Origin: Mesostigma viride
Lineage: Eukaryota; Streptophyta; Mesostigmatophyceae; Mesostigmatales; Mesostigmataceae
Reading direction: 5' to 3'
Assembly (NCBI GenBank): GCA_009746045.1
Contig: RPFO01000082.1
Coordinates: forward strand, 4,975,314 to 5,039,313
Length of the DNA stretch: 64,000 nucleotides
The position numbers were made by a program, and so were the translations under genes. Shown here piece by piece: positions 8,959-19,264 of this stretch. The notes under the pieces are model-generated. The model made no database searches. It was given only the letters and a program-made list of their open reading frames with translations, and was not told the DNA's origin. Position 1 is the first letter of the stretch, and every line of letters starts with the position of its first letter.

Positions 8959-11900
8959 TAGGCACGCAAACGATGCGTGAGCCCACCCAGCCCTGCGTTG
9001 TCACACACGATGGGCTCCCCCAGGAGTGCCACGATTGTAGCCCAGTCCTCCCGCACCGCCTGATGTGGGCTGTCACCCGCCACAACGTTCTCAAACAGAT
9101 ACGCAGGCGGATGGGGCTGACGCGACTGCAACAGTCCCACCACACGCAACAGTTCCCAGAACAGCGCGCTACGCGGATCGGCTAGCCCCCGCCCTTGCCC
9201 TGCCTGGCTCAGGCCCTGGCACTCCCAACCCGCGATTACCAAGTCGATGGCATGATGCCTGCGCAACAACTGCTGCACCTGCACCTCACCGATGGCTCGG
9301 ATATCTTGAGGACATTCCCCAAACGGGTCACGCCATGCTGATGGCGGAAACTGCGCGGGATACTCTCGCGACAACACGCCACAGTGACTGAAGTACACCT
9401 GACGCGCCTTGTGCGATGGCTCTACCGCGATGAGTTTACGGCACACGCCGCCTGCGGCCAAAAAGCCTGCAATGCCCCCTCCGATCCCCGCAAACAGTTC
9501 CAACACTACCGCACCCTTGGCAAAATCAGGGGCCTGCGGTAAGATTGCAGCAGAAAAATTACCTTGGGCCTCCGAGACACCCGGTTGCACCAAAGTGAGG
9601 CCATGGCTGGCCATCTGAGGAACGGTGACGACGGCTTCAGTCACCCGCTTGCGCATAGCCAGCTGCCGCGTGGACGTCACAGCATCCAGCGACCACTGCG
9701 TGCGCATCTTGGCAATGCTCGCCGTTGGCTGAGGCAGCACCGTCCGATGCTTGTCCCACGCCGATGAGCCCGCCGCCCGTACCTCCACCATGCTGACCTC
9801 CACCACGCCCGCAGCCGCGGAAGGGTTGAGGCGTGCAGCCCCGGCTGAAGAACTGAAGCATGAGACCGGCACACTGGCCCGCTTCAGGCCAGCCCCATCC
9901 CAATCAGGGATGTAAGATGCCTCCTCCGCCCTATAGTCCACCTGAACCATGGCGCGAGCAAGGACATCCACCCCGAGTAGTGCGGAATATCCACACTTGT
10001 TGACCACCAGCGCATACGCGGACACGGTGGTCATGCTAGAGGCGCGCAACGGATTGAAAATCACGTTGACTTTAACCGCCGTCATAGCGTACGGCTTACT
10101 AGCCGGACCCTGCCAACCTGACACAGACACGGGGCTTTCTACTAAGCCACCGTTCTCGTAGGTCAGGTTCAGCATGGTGGCCAAGTCTGTGCTGATGACT
10201 AGCGGCTGAGCACCGCTATCAAGCTTGACTGCGCCAACCAACGGACATGTCACCATGTCGCTCCATACATCTCCACAGGCTCCAACTGCTTGGAACGCTA
10301 TGGACGGCTCACCATTGGGGTATGGAACCACCGTGGGAACCTGGGGAACTGCACTAGTGCGCTGCTGGCTACTTGTGCTGACCACTCCCGCTTGCACCAC
10401 GGGCACTGCGGCTTCTACCGGCTGACGCCCGTAGGTGACGGACTCAGAATTGCGCAAGGTGCGCACATCATGCCCATCTGCGAACAACTGGATCTCGGAC
10501 ACAACCGACCCCAGCCACTCAACCCCCTTCTGCCCGAAGGTGTCGACCACCTGCCGTGCTGAAAACATGGGTACGTCCACAATGAACGGCATTGGGTACA
10601 CAGGCGCCAATCGCCTACGCTGCTCCAGCCCAGCAGGGTTCGCATGCTCAAAAGCAGATTGCACCCCAGCCAGCGGCATGGAAAAGGACGCGGGCAACTG
10701 CCCGGCAGGCAACATGGGTGCCTGCTGAAAAGAAAGCGGGCTGCGTGCCTGCTTGCCTTTGGTAGCCTCCGCAGCGTTGATCTCGACGTCACCCGGCATG
10801 GGCGCCCAGAATGGGTCCTCCCGGTACACCGTCGCGAATTGGTTGGGGGGCGCCGTCGCCTCCTCACCATGCTTGATGGCAGCCACCTGGGCTTCCATCG
10901 AGTCGGTCTTGCCCGCCATCTCGGCGAAGTGGACCGTCTTGATGCCCGCGGCTGGACACTTGTTCATCAGGTGCCACTTCGTGTCTGCCCCATGCGGCTT
11001 CGTGCAGCGGCTTGGACACTCGCGACTAAGGTGCCCATCCTTGTCGCAAAGGTAACATTTACCGCGTGACGGGGTGGGTGCGCCCAGCGCGCCTTGCACG
11101 CCCTGCGCCTCCTGAGTCCCATCCGATGACGGCGGACGACCGCCTCCGCCTCGACCACCACCGCGACCCCGACCACCGTAGCCACTGCCGCCGCCACCAC
11201 GACTGACACCGCCGCTGCCACCCTGACCGCCACCGCCGCTGCCACCCTGACCGCCACCGCCGCTGCCCCCGTGACCGGCGTTGCCACCACCCTGAGTGCC
11301 GACATATTCACCGCGCCCCGCACCAGGCAGCCGCTGGCCACCCTTGACCGCGATGGCCTTCTCCATCTCAGCCATCTTCTTGCGCATCTCAGCCAGCTCA
11401 GACGAGATACCCTTCTCGCCTTCCGCACGCTTCCTGAGCAGCCGCTTGAATGCTGCACAGAGAGTCACCAAAGTCCACTCCCCACCGGGCGGCTCCGGAA
11501 GATCGATGGCCAGCAGGGGCACTGCACTCCGCCATAACCGGCAAGCCTTGGTCTGCGTATAATCAGGCACTTTGCCCGCAAACGCGAGAAGCCGGTCAAG
11601 GGAGAAAGCCGGATCCTCACCCTCGGCGACGGTGAACGCTCCATTCCATTCCGCGATGGCCTTGACGTGCTCAACTGGGTACTCCAGCCGCAGTTGCTGC
11701 CACAGCTGCTCTGCCGGGTCGACATCGAAGATGATCGAGTCGAGATCCGGTGTGCCCATGTCCGTGAGCGCAAACCATATGTCCGTGCGATGACATCGGT
11801 CCACGAGCGCTCGGTAATGCTGGACCAAAACCTGGACCTTCTTCTTGGTCAGGTCATGGAAAAAAAGGTGAATAAAATCCATCACCATCTCATGGCGAAG

Positions 11901-13109
11901 AGGATACCCCGAGGCATAACGATAAGTGTTACAATGAGCTCGGAAGAGCTCATAGGCTTCCTCTAAAGTCGCACCCGTGCCTGCTGAGGTGAACTTCTCG
12001 CGAAGCTCCACCTTGGGCAGCGATGGCACACGAGTGGATTCGCCATGCACGCCGTACGGCATGCGGTGGGGTCGCTGGACGTCGTCGCCCTCACCCCATG
12101 GTATGCTGGCTACCTCCCGATCGACTTGGCCCCAGCCGAAGTCTGACCGAGTGCCGCCAAGCCTGGGCCGCCCTGCGGTGCCACCCAACGGCGTTGCTGC
12201 CGCCGTCATGGGTGGCCGACCTGTGCTAAACAAGCCACCTGATGCTCCCCCCCTGGGGGCTGCACCATACCCGCCGCGCCACGATAACGTGCCTTGGTTG
12301 GGTGCCCGTAGGTTCCCCCCCAGCGTATAAGATGCGTCGGCAGTCGACCGGGTGCCTACCCGACCGACGTTCGGCTGCAGCTCGTCATCCTGCGCCATTT
12401 CCCCGTCGCCCCGCCGTTGACCGCTTGGTCCGACGCGTGGCTGACTGGGCTCAACGTTGCGTAGTGGACCTGTCCCACTGCGCTCTTCGTCGAAGTGTCC
12501 GCGTTGGTCGCGCAGCGCCTCATGTCGCCGCGCTTCCTCGGCAGCGGCCTCCTCGTCGGCAGCCTGCCTGGCCTCGGCGTCGCGTTGGGCCGCAGCTTGG
12601 CAGGCGCGTGCAGCTTCCGTGGTTGCCTCCGCCTGCCGCCGTTGCTCAGCGCGCTCCGTAGCACGCCTCGCTTCAGCCGTAGATTCCGCGCGCTCCAAAG
12701 CAAGTCGCACAGTTTCTTCAACAAGCGTCGCCTGTTGCGATAACTGCGTCGCTTGCTGAGCTCGGAGTGCCGCCAGCTCTGCCGCTTGCTCTTGCAGCAG
12801 GCGCAGCACTTGGGTAAGAGCACCACCGTCCCCTGCCGAAGAAAGGGAAGGCGCTCCATTACCTAACAAAGCGGTGTCCGCACTAGTGCCGAGACGACCG
12901 CTGGGCGGGTCAGTTGCTTGACCGCCCGTAGCTGCCGGCGCTGACCCACCACTGCCTGATGCTGTGGGGTCAGTTCCTGACATGTTGATGGTGGTATCGA
13001 CCCTGGAGAGCTCCTGCCCGTCGGTGTCGACGCCCGTGTTGGCACAGCCTGCGTGGCTTGCCAAAAACGCTGTGACCGACCTAGTGTGATATGACATAAA
13101 CTGCCACAA
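8907..13109 (-). CDS. gag-pro-MTase: Gag-protease-cytosine methyltransferase polyprotein of the Gypsy element
   Basis: The 1400-residue ORF has these parts in order. An Ala/Glu/Arg-rich coiled coil lies at about 100-215, then a capsid-like helical region at about 370-590, a Gly/Arg-rich repeat region, and a CCHC knuckle (CYLCDKDGHLSREC) near 682. A retropepsin follows, with LDSGA near 960 and later LLGVDVL. A C5-methyltransferase starts near 1200. Its motif I is ELFAGIGGG (SAM binding), motif IV is GWECQGLSQAG (catalytic Cys near 1293), motif VI is FENV near 1338, and motif VIII is THRLRAYWTN near 1379. The stop falls shortly after motif VIII, and motifs IX-X continue in the next ORF in the -1 frame. 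The arrangement resembles DNMT3/phage-type enzymes. The usual motif IV Pro-Cys is Glu-Cys here. Confidence 0.85.
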   Translation of the reverse strand: MWQFMSYHTRSVTAFLASHAGCANTGVDTDGQELSRVDTTINMSGTDPTASGSGGSAPAATGGQATDPPSGRLGTSADTALLGNGAPSLSSAGDGGALTQVLRLLQEQAAELAALRAQQATQLSQQATLVEETVRLALERAESTAEARRATERAEQRRQAEATTEAARACQAAAQRDAEARQAADEEAAAEEARRHEALRDQRGHFDEERSGTGPLRNVEPSQPRVGPSGQRRGDGEMAQDDELQPNVGRVGTRSTADASYTLGGNLRAPNQGTLSWRGGYGAAPRGGASGGLFSTGRPPMTAAATPLGGTAGRPRLGGTRSDFGWGQVDREVASIPWGEGDDVQRPHRMPYGVHGESTRVPSLPKVELREKFTSAGTGATLEEAYELFRAHCNTYRYASGYPLRHEMVMDFIHLFFHDLTKKKVQVLVQHYRALVDRCHRTDIWFALTDMGTPDLDSIIFDVDPAEQLWQQLRLEYPVEHVKAIAEWNGAFTVAEGEDPAFSLDRLLAFAGKVPDYTQTKACRLWRSAVPLLAIDLPEPPGGEWTLVTLCAAFKRLLRKRAEGEKGISSELAEMRKKMAEMEKAIAVKGGQRLPGAGRGEYVGTQGGGNAGHGGSGGGGQGGSGGGGQGGSGGVSRGGGGSGYGGRGRGGGRGGGGRPPSSDGTQEAQGVQGALGAPTPSRGKCYLCDKDGHLSRECPSRCTKPHGADTKWHLMNKCPAAGIKTVHFAEMAGKTDSMEAQVAAIKHGEEATAPPNQFATVYREDPFWAPMPGDVEINAAEATKGKQARSPLSFQQAPMLPAGQLPASFSMPLAGVQSAFEHANPAGLEQRRRLAPVYPMPFIVDVPMFSARQVVDTFGQKGVEWLGSVVSEIQLFADGHDVRTLRNSESVTYGRQPVEAAVPVVQAGVVSTSSQQRTSAVPQVPTVVPYPNGEPSIAFQAVGACGDVWSDMVTCPLVGAVKLDSGAQPLVISTDLATMLNLTYENGGLVESPVSVSGWQGPASKPYAMTAVKVNVIFNPLRASSMTTVSAYALVVNKCGYSALLGVDVLARAMVQVDYRAEEASYIPDWDGAGLKRASVPVSCFSSSAGAARLNPSAAAGVVEVSMVEVRAAGSSAWDKHRTVLPQPTASIAKMRTQWSLDAVTSTRQLAMRKRVTEAVVTVPQMASHGLTLVQPGVSEAQGNFSAAILPQAPDFAKGAVVLELFAGIGGGIAGFLAAGGVCRKLIAVEPSHKARQVYFSHCGVLSREYPAQFPPSAWRDPFGECPQDIRAIGEVQVQQLLRRHHAIDLVIAGWECQGLSQAGQGRGLADPRSALFWELLRVVGLLQSRQPHPPAYLFENVVAGDSPHQAVREDWATIVALLGEPIVCDNAGLGGLTHRLRAYWTNVACATGVQAVLGP

Positions 13110-14430
13110 CCACTACCAAGTAGCAACGGTCTAATCTGAAAGACTTAATGGTTGATCAGGCCACTATGTGTGCTAGTCTTCCCCAGAAAACTGCACACCG
13201 TCTCTCTTTGCTGAAATGAAAATGTTCCTTTGCAGATGGAGCTAGTCTCTTCGAGTAATGAAAAGAGGGCTCTCAGCCGAGGACAAGGAACTGTCCCTCG
13301 TGCCTGATGACCACCTTCTTGATCCCCTTGTGTACCGTCGCGTGCCGCGTTTGAATATCCTTGCTGGGGCGTTAGCTAGACGCTCCAACTACTCTAATTG
13401 CGACAATATGATGGTGCAAGAGGGTGCTTTTGCCTCCCCTGCTATAGAACAATGCTTTCACAACACACACTTTGCACAGTCTGATGATGAAGCCGCACAT
13501 GCGGAATTTATTGAGAAAGTTAATACAATTACAACACGTTGATAGTCTCAATATCGATGCACTCCATGCTCACGAGCCCGCAGTTAGGCAGCGCTCCATG
13601 ACATGCTACCGGCCTTGCTCCCAAGGAAAGGGAGAAACACGAAGGCCACTAACGAGAGACTCGAAGAGACTACACGCTGCGTGAGAGTCCTCTTCGACTA
13701 TGAACCAAACCATTCGTCATGCCACACGCATGACACACGCCACACTTGTCAGTCCAGCCAGGAATGCCAAAACTATCTTGCTGCCTGAACCATGCAAATA
13801 GAAACCGCATTCCAGTTGCCGTCCTGGCTTTCTACCACACATGCCAACAAAAGCAGGAAGGCATCCCGACAAATCTAAATTGCTACCCTGTTGCCGATCT
13901 CATCTCCTAGAGGCTCCGGCATTTCTGTCCCTGGGAATGTCCGGCATTGAGTCACGTCCACCAAGGTCGAAGCATAATATCCTTCAGACAATCTGCACGC
14001 TCACACCTTGCGTGTGAGTGGCCCAGCAAACATTGCGTCTAATCGTTCCTTTCTAGAAGAAATCCCTTTGTAGGGCTGCCAACGATTTCGCATTCATTCC
14101 AGCGATCTGGCTCCGCACTGCATATTGTCCTTTTCCATTTTCTGTCCAGTCCTCATAACGTTGACCCGCTATTCTACACCACAAAGACACCTGGCCTGTC
14201 AATAGCCTCGGCGCTGTTGAAGTCCAGCAGTCCACTAACACGCGTATGATCCTCTCGACGCTGCGCACTTGTGCTGCCGTCCGCTCAAGTCAGTGCTGCG
14301 CGCCCAGCTGTGCCTGGCCCGGCGCGCGTGCACGTACACTTTCGTCCACTCTTATGCTGCAAGTGCTAGTGTCCCCCCCCGGTCACTAGCCTTTGTCGAA
14401 AATGCGTAGAAAACAAGTTCCTTGCGCACG
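13110..14430 (+). other. No recognisable gene
   Basis: This stretch should contain the 5' leader and LTR of the Gypsy element (minus strand) near 13.1-13.3 kb, but no matching LTR is available in the window. A 94-codon ORF at 13258-13542 (+) resembles nothing I know. I see no other feature. Confidence 0.4.
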
Positions 14431-14439
14431 TCACCGGTC

Positions 14440-15660
14440 TTGTGCATAGTGGGCGCCCGGATGACATAGCTCGCGTCCGTGACATGCAGACATATGGCTT
14501 GACTGCCTGGCTATCGAGGCCCGTGCAGTGGGGCTTGAGGTCAGCAAGAAGACAGAGGCCCTGGCGGTTGGGCTCACCCACCCCCCGCCACCCCTCTATC
14601 TCCTCGACGGCTCTCGAGTCCTGTATCGGGACCGCGTCAAGCTGCTGGGCAGCCTGCTCCCCAGCTGCGAGGTTGATGTGGACCATCGCATCTCCCTCGC
14701 CTGGCACGCTTTACGCCAGTACCGGGCCCTGTGGCGCAAGCCCCTGGGCAAGATCGAGAAACAGGACCTGTTCAAGGTCCTCGTCCTTCCTGCTCTCACG
14801 TATGGGGCCGAGACGTGGACCCTCACCGCCGACCTGGCCCGCAAGCTGGACGGCGCGGTCACCAACATGCTGCGTTCCATTTTCAGAGTAGGATACGCTG
14901 CTCATGTCCGCAACGAGGACCTGTATCAGGGCATGCCATATATCAAGGAGACAACCAGCGCAGGCCAGAAATCGGGAGAATCCGGACCATGGTAGCTCGA
15001 GCCTGCCGTTATCTTGTCCGCGTGTTCGAGTCGTTCAGGATGATGAAGATGAATGGTGATGGAAATGTGTATCCTTGTGCATTGAAATTATGGCTGGCTT
15101 ACGTGTAGAGCGACTAGATGACCTAGACGGTGGGGCCGGCATATATCACCAGCACCATTAAGCAGCGGCGCCTGCAGCTAGTAGGGCACTTAGCTCGCAC
15201 CAACCAGGTAGACACCTCACGTGGCCCCCCCGCAGGTCTGCGACCAGCTCAGCCTGGCCGGCACCTCCTGACACGTGGGCCGGGCCCAGTGATGTTAGAC
15301 GCCGCAAGGCCCGCACCTTCAAACAACAGCTAGTAGAGGACATGGGGGGCCTAGGCCTCTCCGTGATTTGGACGAAGATGATGGACAAGACCAAGTGGGC
15401 CCAGGTCATAGAGGACAACGAGCCCCCCCCTGTGGGGAAGCGCCCGCGTGTGCAAACCCGTGGGAGGCACGCCAGACAGGTCCCCTAGGGCAGCGTGAGG
15501 CTGTCTACATAGATGTAGTAGTTAGAATGCTGTTAGATAGATGTCGTAGGTAGCGGATGTAGATAGCTTAGACCGGTAGGACTGTTTGCACCCATCCATC
15601 CATCCATCGGGGTTAATGCTCCGTGACTCCCCAACGGGAGCACGAGACTAATTATTTAAT
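14440..15660 (+). mobile_element. LINE (non-LTR retrotransposon) remnant, RT C-terminal half to 3' end
   Basis: The frame 14528-14995 encodes the region after the RT catalytic site of a LINE: VGLEVSKKTEALAVG, VKLLGSLLPSCEVDVDHRISLAWHALR, and LTYGAETWTLT followed by RKLDGAVTNMLRSIF. Further pieces follow in other frames at 15130-15480 (IKQRRLQLVGHLARTNQVD, then FKQQLVEDMGGLGLSV). The FADD-type catalytic box is missing and the reading frame is broken near 14995 and again after, so it is dead. A 60-base insertion with a TTCAGGATGATGAAG start (15038-15090) interrupts it; the same module recurs at 33.26 and 36.62 kb. It ends with a small hairpin and an AT-rich tail. Confidence 0.75.
15618..15642 (+). 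other. LINE 3'-end hairpin
   Basis: GCTCC and GGGAGC pair around a loop of about 13 bases (GTGACTCCCCAAC), just before a TAATTATTTAATTAA tail. The same hairpin and tail occur at 36710-36737, which supports a conserved 3' recognition structure of this LINE family. Confidence 0.5.
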
Positions 15661-15679
15661 TAATGCCAAATATATACGC

Positions 15680-15840
15680 CACCAATATATAACGGCAGGC
15701 TCTAGCTACCATTGTCCGGATTCTCCCGATTTCTGGCCTGCGCTGGTTGTCTCCTTGATATAAATACCACCAGATTTCTGGCCTGCGCTGGTTGTCTCTT
15801 TGATATACGCGACCAAGCTTAAGACGCAACACTTGAGGTG
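15680..15840 (-). repeat. Inverted LINE fragment(s) abutting the LINE tail
   Basis: Positions 15694-15765 are the reverse complement of 14938-15008 in the LINE remnant. A second partial copy (from about 15768) follows at once. A similar inverted piece starts at the same base after the LINE tail at 36795. Confidence 0.65.
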
Positions 15841-15887
15841 CATAAACACATTGTCACGTTTCTAGCATTCACCCATGGCTGTGCCCA

Positions 15888-18429
15888 CTATGCTTCAACA
15901 TATTTGGTGGATGAGATATGTTCAGTCTCCAATGCCGCCTCAGCATCTTTGATGCTGGCATAGGTAACCTGGAATTTCTTCTCCAGGCCCAACAAAAGGA
16001 CATCCAGGAATGCCACCCGTGATGGGAAGTAGCTTGATAACTTGCACAGGAAATCACCATGTTCGCGCCCCTGCATCGTTTTAAAAACATGGGACATAGA
16101 CAGGATGGACAAACGAAAATGGCGTCAATGACCCAAACACCGGCAGCAGAAGCATAACTGGTCAATCAATTACCAGGGAATCACATGGCGGGACTTTGAT
16201 TTGCGGTGCTTGATAAGGAACCCATGCATGCACAGCTCTGCCTTTCTCAAGGTATGTTCGGGACAATATACTGGGAAGATCTCCCTTTACCTAGTGTGAC
16301 ACTTTCTAAGAAATACTAGTTGAGTGGGCAAGGTGCAAACACATGGCTATGTTGAGTAAGCCAGCGGCATGCAACAAGCTTAAGTACCCTTACACACGGG
16401 CGCAAAGGACAGGTGGCGCGCATGCACAGAAGCCATCGCCACACACACCTTGCGGTAATCGGGACATTTCGGGGGCATCTTTAGGAGGTCCATGCTGTGG
16501 GGGCTGTAGTCCCACAGAAAGGATGTGTGCTGCAGCCAACGCCGCCGTGTGATGGCCTGCGCGTTGCCCCCACACTTGAGCTCGCCAAGGACAAAGTCTG
16601 CAACGCATGCCGACCGTGTGCCCACAATAAGAAATAAACAGTGAAAAAGGTAAGCACATAATCTGTCGCACATGACGAAAGTGTGCCGACATATTGATGT
16701 AACAGCGACAAGATAATCACATAGATAATCAGAGGCATGCAATACAAACCGATGTGTGCCCATGTGTCCATGAAATGAATAAGGCAAGCACATAGAATGT
16801 GATACATGTCATAGAAGGATAGAGTGGCCGCACACAGTGCTTCAGCTAACGTGACGTTTTAGTCAAATGTTGACGCAAACACCGAAAATTCTTCAAAGAA
16901 TTCAACATTTTAGGGTAAGAAGTCAACACGCTGACACAATTTTTTTGACAAAAAGTCAACATTTTGACGCGCATGAACTGGTCAAAAGTCAACTTGTTGA
17001 CAAGCACAATCGAGGGGGGCAGGGCCAACCCTTACCTTGTACTCAGGGTAAGAGCACGGCGTCAATCATGGGACAGTATTAGTAACATGCAATAGATTCT
17101 GTTTGTCCAGACCTACCTGATGTGGACACTTACAGCACAAGCAACATGAAATATTCTTTGAGCGGGTGGCCCATCGATATAATAAGGACAAAACGCTGCA
17201 TGGAGGGAAAGTCAAATCGTTGACGCGACGCCGGGGCAAAAGTAAATATTTTTACGGAAGAATCGGGCTGAAAAGTCAACATTTTGACGTTTGCCAAAAA
17301 CCCTTAGCAGACGCACTGACCGCACATCAATTAGACGACAGAATACACATTATGAAGCGAAACACGTGCGCATGGTTGGCATGCCTATCTCACAAGCAAT
17401 TTACGTTTGGTTGACAATCTTATCGATGGCTGAGCAACTGACTGACTAGCCCGCCTGTTGGTTTGTTGATTGGGTTAGGTGGGCAGTGGGCAAGTTAGCG
17501 GATCAGTGGGTGGGTGGGTGGGTGGGTGGGTGGGTGGGATAGGCAGCTGCCTGCCTACTGGGTGTTTCCACCACACAAGGCATTGCGAGCTCTCTGTGTC
17601 GCTGCTAGTTGTCGCCGGCCAAGTGCTTGGCTAGCAAGATCATGGGCTCATGGCAGCTCAGCCATGTCGTCAAATTTTCTTCTAGTAAAACATGTGACTG
17701 ACATACTGGCAAGTCTTTTAACTTCACAAGCCCATCAGTTACTCTGCGAACGAGCAGACATGGTAGTGCAACAAAATAGGGAAAATGCACAAACAAGGAC
17801 TGAAAGGAGGTGGCCATGGGCAGGGCTGACGTGGCCCATGCATATCTAGCAGGGCGTTAAGGAACGGTATACTCTTACCATTCTCGCGTTGCAAAAACGA
17901 AGGGCACTTCGCAAATGCCGGCCTGTAGAGGTCCTCCGCCCATTGCATGATCGGCCTCGGGAACTGAGGAATATCTCCAAAATCTTCTGCGCTGCATACG
18001 ACGGTAGTAAAGACGGTGTCTTTGTCCACAACGACGGTCCCGCCGCCAGAGAACCGCTTGATGATTGGGATTTTCCTCTCCCGTACAAGATCCACGTTCA
18101 ACAGCACGTCCGTTTTTCTGAAAAACAACAGAGCGACAATGTCAGGGCAGCAAGTTGAGCTTCGTGCAGAGATCCCAAGACACTTTACACAAGGACGACG
18201 TCACGTCAGGGGGGGGGGGAGGGACAACAAAGAAGCTCGGTGACCACATGCGTGGGTAACCTTACCCAGAAATTCCCATCACTACTGCGGCATTGGCCGC
18301 CCCATCGTTGACGATAAACCAATTCCCTGCGGAGTTGCGAAGTAAAGCTTCCTCCACCTTCAACTGTCGAAATATGCACATGCCTTGAACAACTATCAAT
18401 TTCAGCTTAGGCAGCTGCTTTGACGCCAT
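15888..18429 (-). CDS. LPLA: Lipoate-protein ligase A-like protein, four exons
   Basis: Exons (minus strand) are 18429-18266, 18117-17879, 16597-16449 and 16070-15888. All introns are GT-AG, phases agree, and the product is 244 residues. It belongs to the biotin/lipoate A/B ligase family, which attaches lipoyl groups to E2 and H proteins, typically in mitochondria. Seen in order: LKLIVVQGMCIFRQLKVEEALLR; NWFIVNDGAANAAVVMGISG; the substrate-loop motif KRFSGGGTVVVD; LKCGGNAQAITRRRW with the expected Lys; HTSFLWDY; MPPKCPDYRK; and a short C-terminal exon with FPSRVAFLD. The order and motifs match plant LPLA proteins. An upstream in-frame ATG at 18498 would add 23 residues; I prefer MASKQLPK because family similarity starts just after it. 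No clear organelle-targeting peptide is visible. Intron 2 carries a cluster of GTCAA...TTGAC palindromes. Confidence 0.88.
16853..17290. repeat. Cluster of GTCAA-N3/4-TTGAC palindromes in LPLA intron 2
   Basis: At least six copies occur, for example near 16872, 16922, 16956, 16986, 17210 and 17275, as GTCAACATTTTGAC, GTCAACTTGTTGAC or close variants. They are spread over 430 bases, not in tandem. TTGAC is the core of plant W-boxes, so a protein-binding role is possible, but they lie in an intron. Confidence 0.55.
17503..17538 (+). repeat. GTGG tandem repeat
   Basis: The tetranucleotide GGTG is repeated about eight times inside LPLA intron 2. Confidence 0.8.
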
Positions 18430-18961
18430 GATGGTCACGAGAATTATTGTGTTGGCATAGGCACGTCTCCTTTCAGCGCATCGCGAATATGACGTCAATT
18501 AGTGGCACCCATCTCCATTTCCGGTCACATCAAAGACGCGTGTCCTTCTCAGCCCCCATTCCCATGCCGAATTCTTCTGCTTTAAGAAATCAAGAGTCTA
18601 GGCCGTGAGAAGACCAGTAATGGGTACTTATAGAAGCTTTGAAGATTCGTTAAGCTAACCAACCCAGGTTAAGGTCAACTCAATGCATTTTTCAAATCGT
18701 GGGGGTTGTCCAGGGTTCCTCCAATAAAGAGGCCAGTTGGCATTCTTGCAAAAATGCAGCGGCCTGTGAACATGAGTTTACAGCTTGTGCGTCTTTTGTC
18801 CCCCATGAAAACTGTAGCTGTTGGACTGCCGGGGTGTCGCCTGTCGGTGGACGCCTGGAGTGCTTATAGTCCCGTTAAATTTCGCATTATTTTTGCGACG
18901 ATGATGGAGTGCTGAGATCGAGAATTTGTTGTAGTCGCTGCAAGACATTAGGAACTTGTGC

Positions 18962-18975
18962 AGTGCTACTTATAG

Positions 18976-19009
<34 letters not shown>

Positions 19010-19264
19010 GTCCCACGCCGCCCGAGGGCAGCAGAGAATCTTTAGTGGCCTCCACACGTGTGTGTGCCCACCTTTAATTAGGATTCGCTGATACTCATTT
19101 TCCCTCTCACCTCTTTGGTCCATAATTGGCTAATAAAATATACCCATTTCCCCGAAATCTTTAGTGGCCGAGCTATGTACTTAGAGTACTACTGTACACT
19201 CTACGGCACTCTGCTGCCCTTGGGCGGCGTGGGACACAACAACAACAACAACAACAACAACAAC
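18962..19264. mobile_element. Inverted-repeat element capped by (GTT)n
   Basis: The left end is (GTT)n followed by GTCCCACGCCGCCCGAGGGC and AGCAGAG. The right end is its reverse complement, CTCTGCTGCCCTTGGGCGGC, GTGGGAC and then (AAC)n. That gives terminal inverted repeats of about 30 bp plus the microsatellite, over a total of about 300 bp with no coding capacity. A short direct repeat, ATCTTTAGTGGCC, occurs near both inner edges. It looks like a MITE between the divergent LPLA and transporter genes; no clean target-site duplication is visible. Confidence 0.55.

Larger units (their letters stand above)
6569..13109 (-). mobile_element. Ty3/Gypsy-type retrotransposon carrying a DNA methyltransferase
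   Basis: On the minus strand the order is coiled-coil Gag, Gly-rich linker, CCHC knuckle, retropepsin, C5-cytosine methyltransferase, Gypsy RT and RNase H, in three overlapping ORFs (13109-8907, 8958-7567, 7684-6665). No integrase or LTR pair is visible. The RNase H ORF ends at 6665 and the Copia leader begins within a few hundred bases. The simplest reading is that the Copia element landed here and the integrase end lies left of this window; loss of the integrase is the alternative. Cytosine methyltransferases captured by retrotransposons have been described in some algae and dinoflagellates. Confidence 0.8.
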
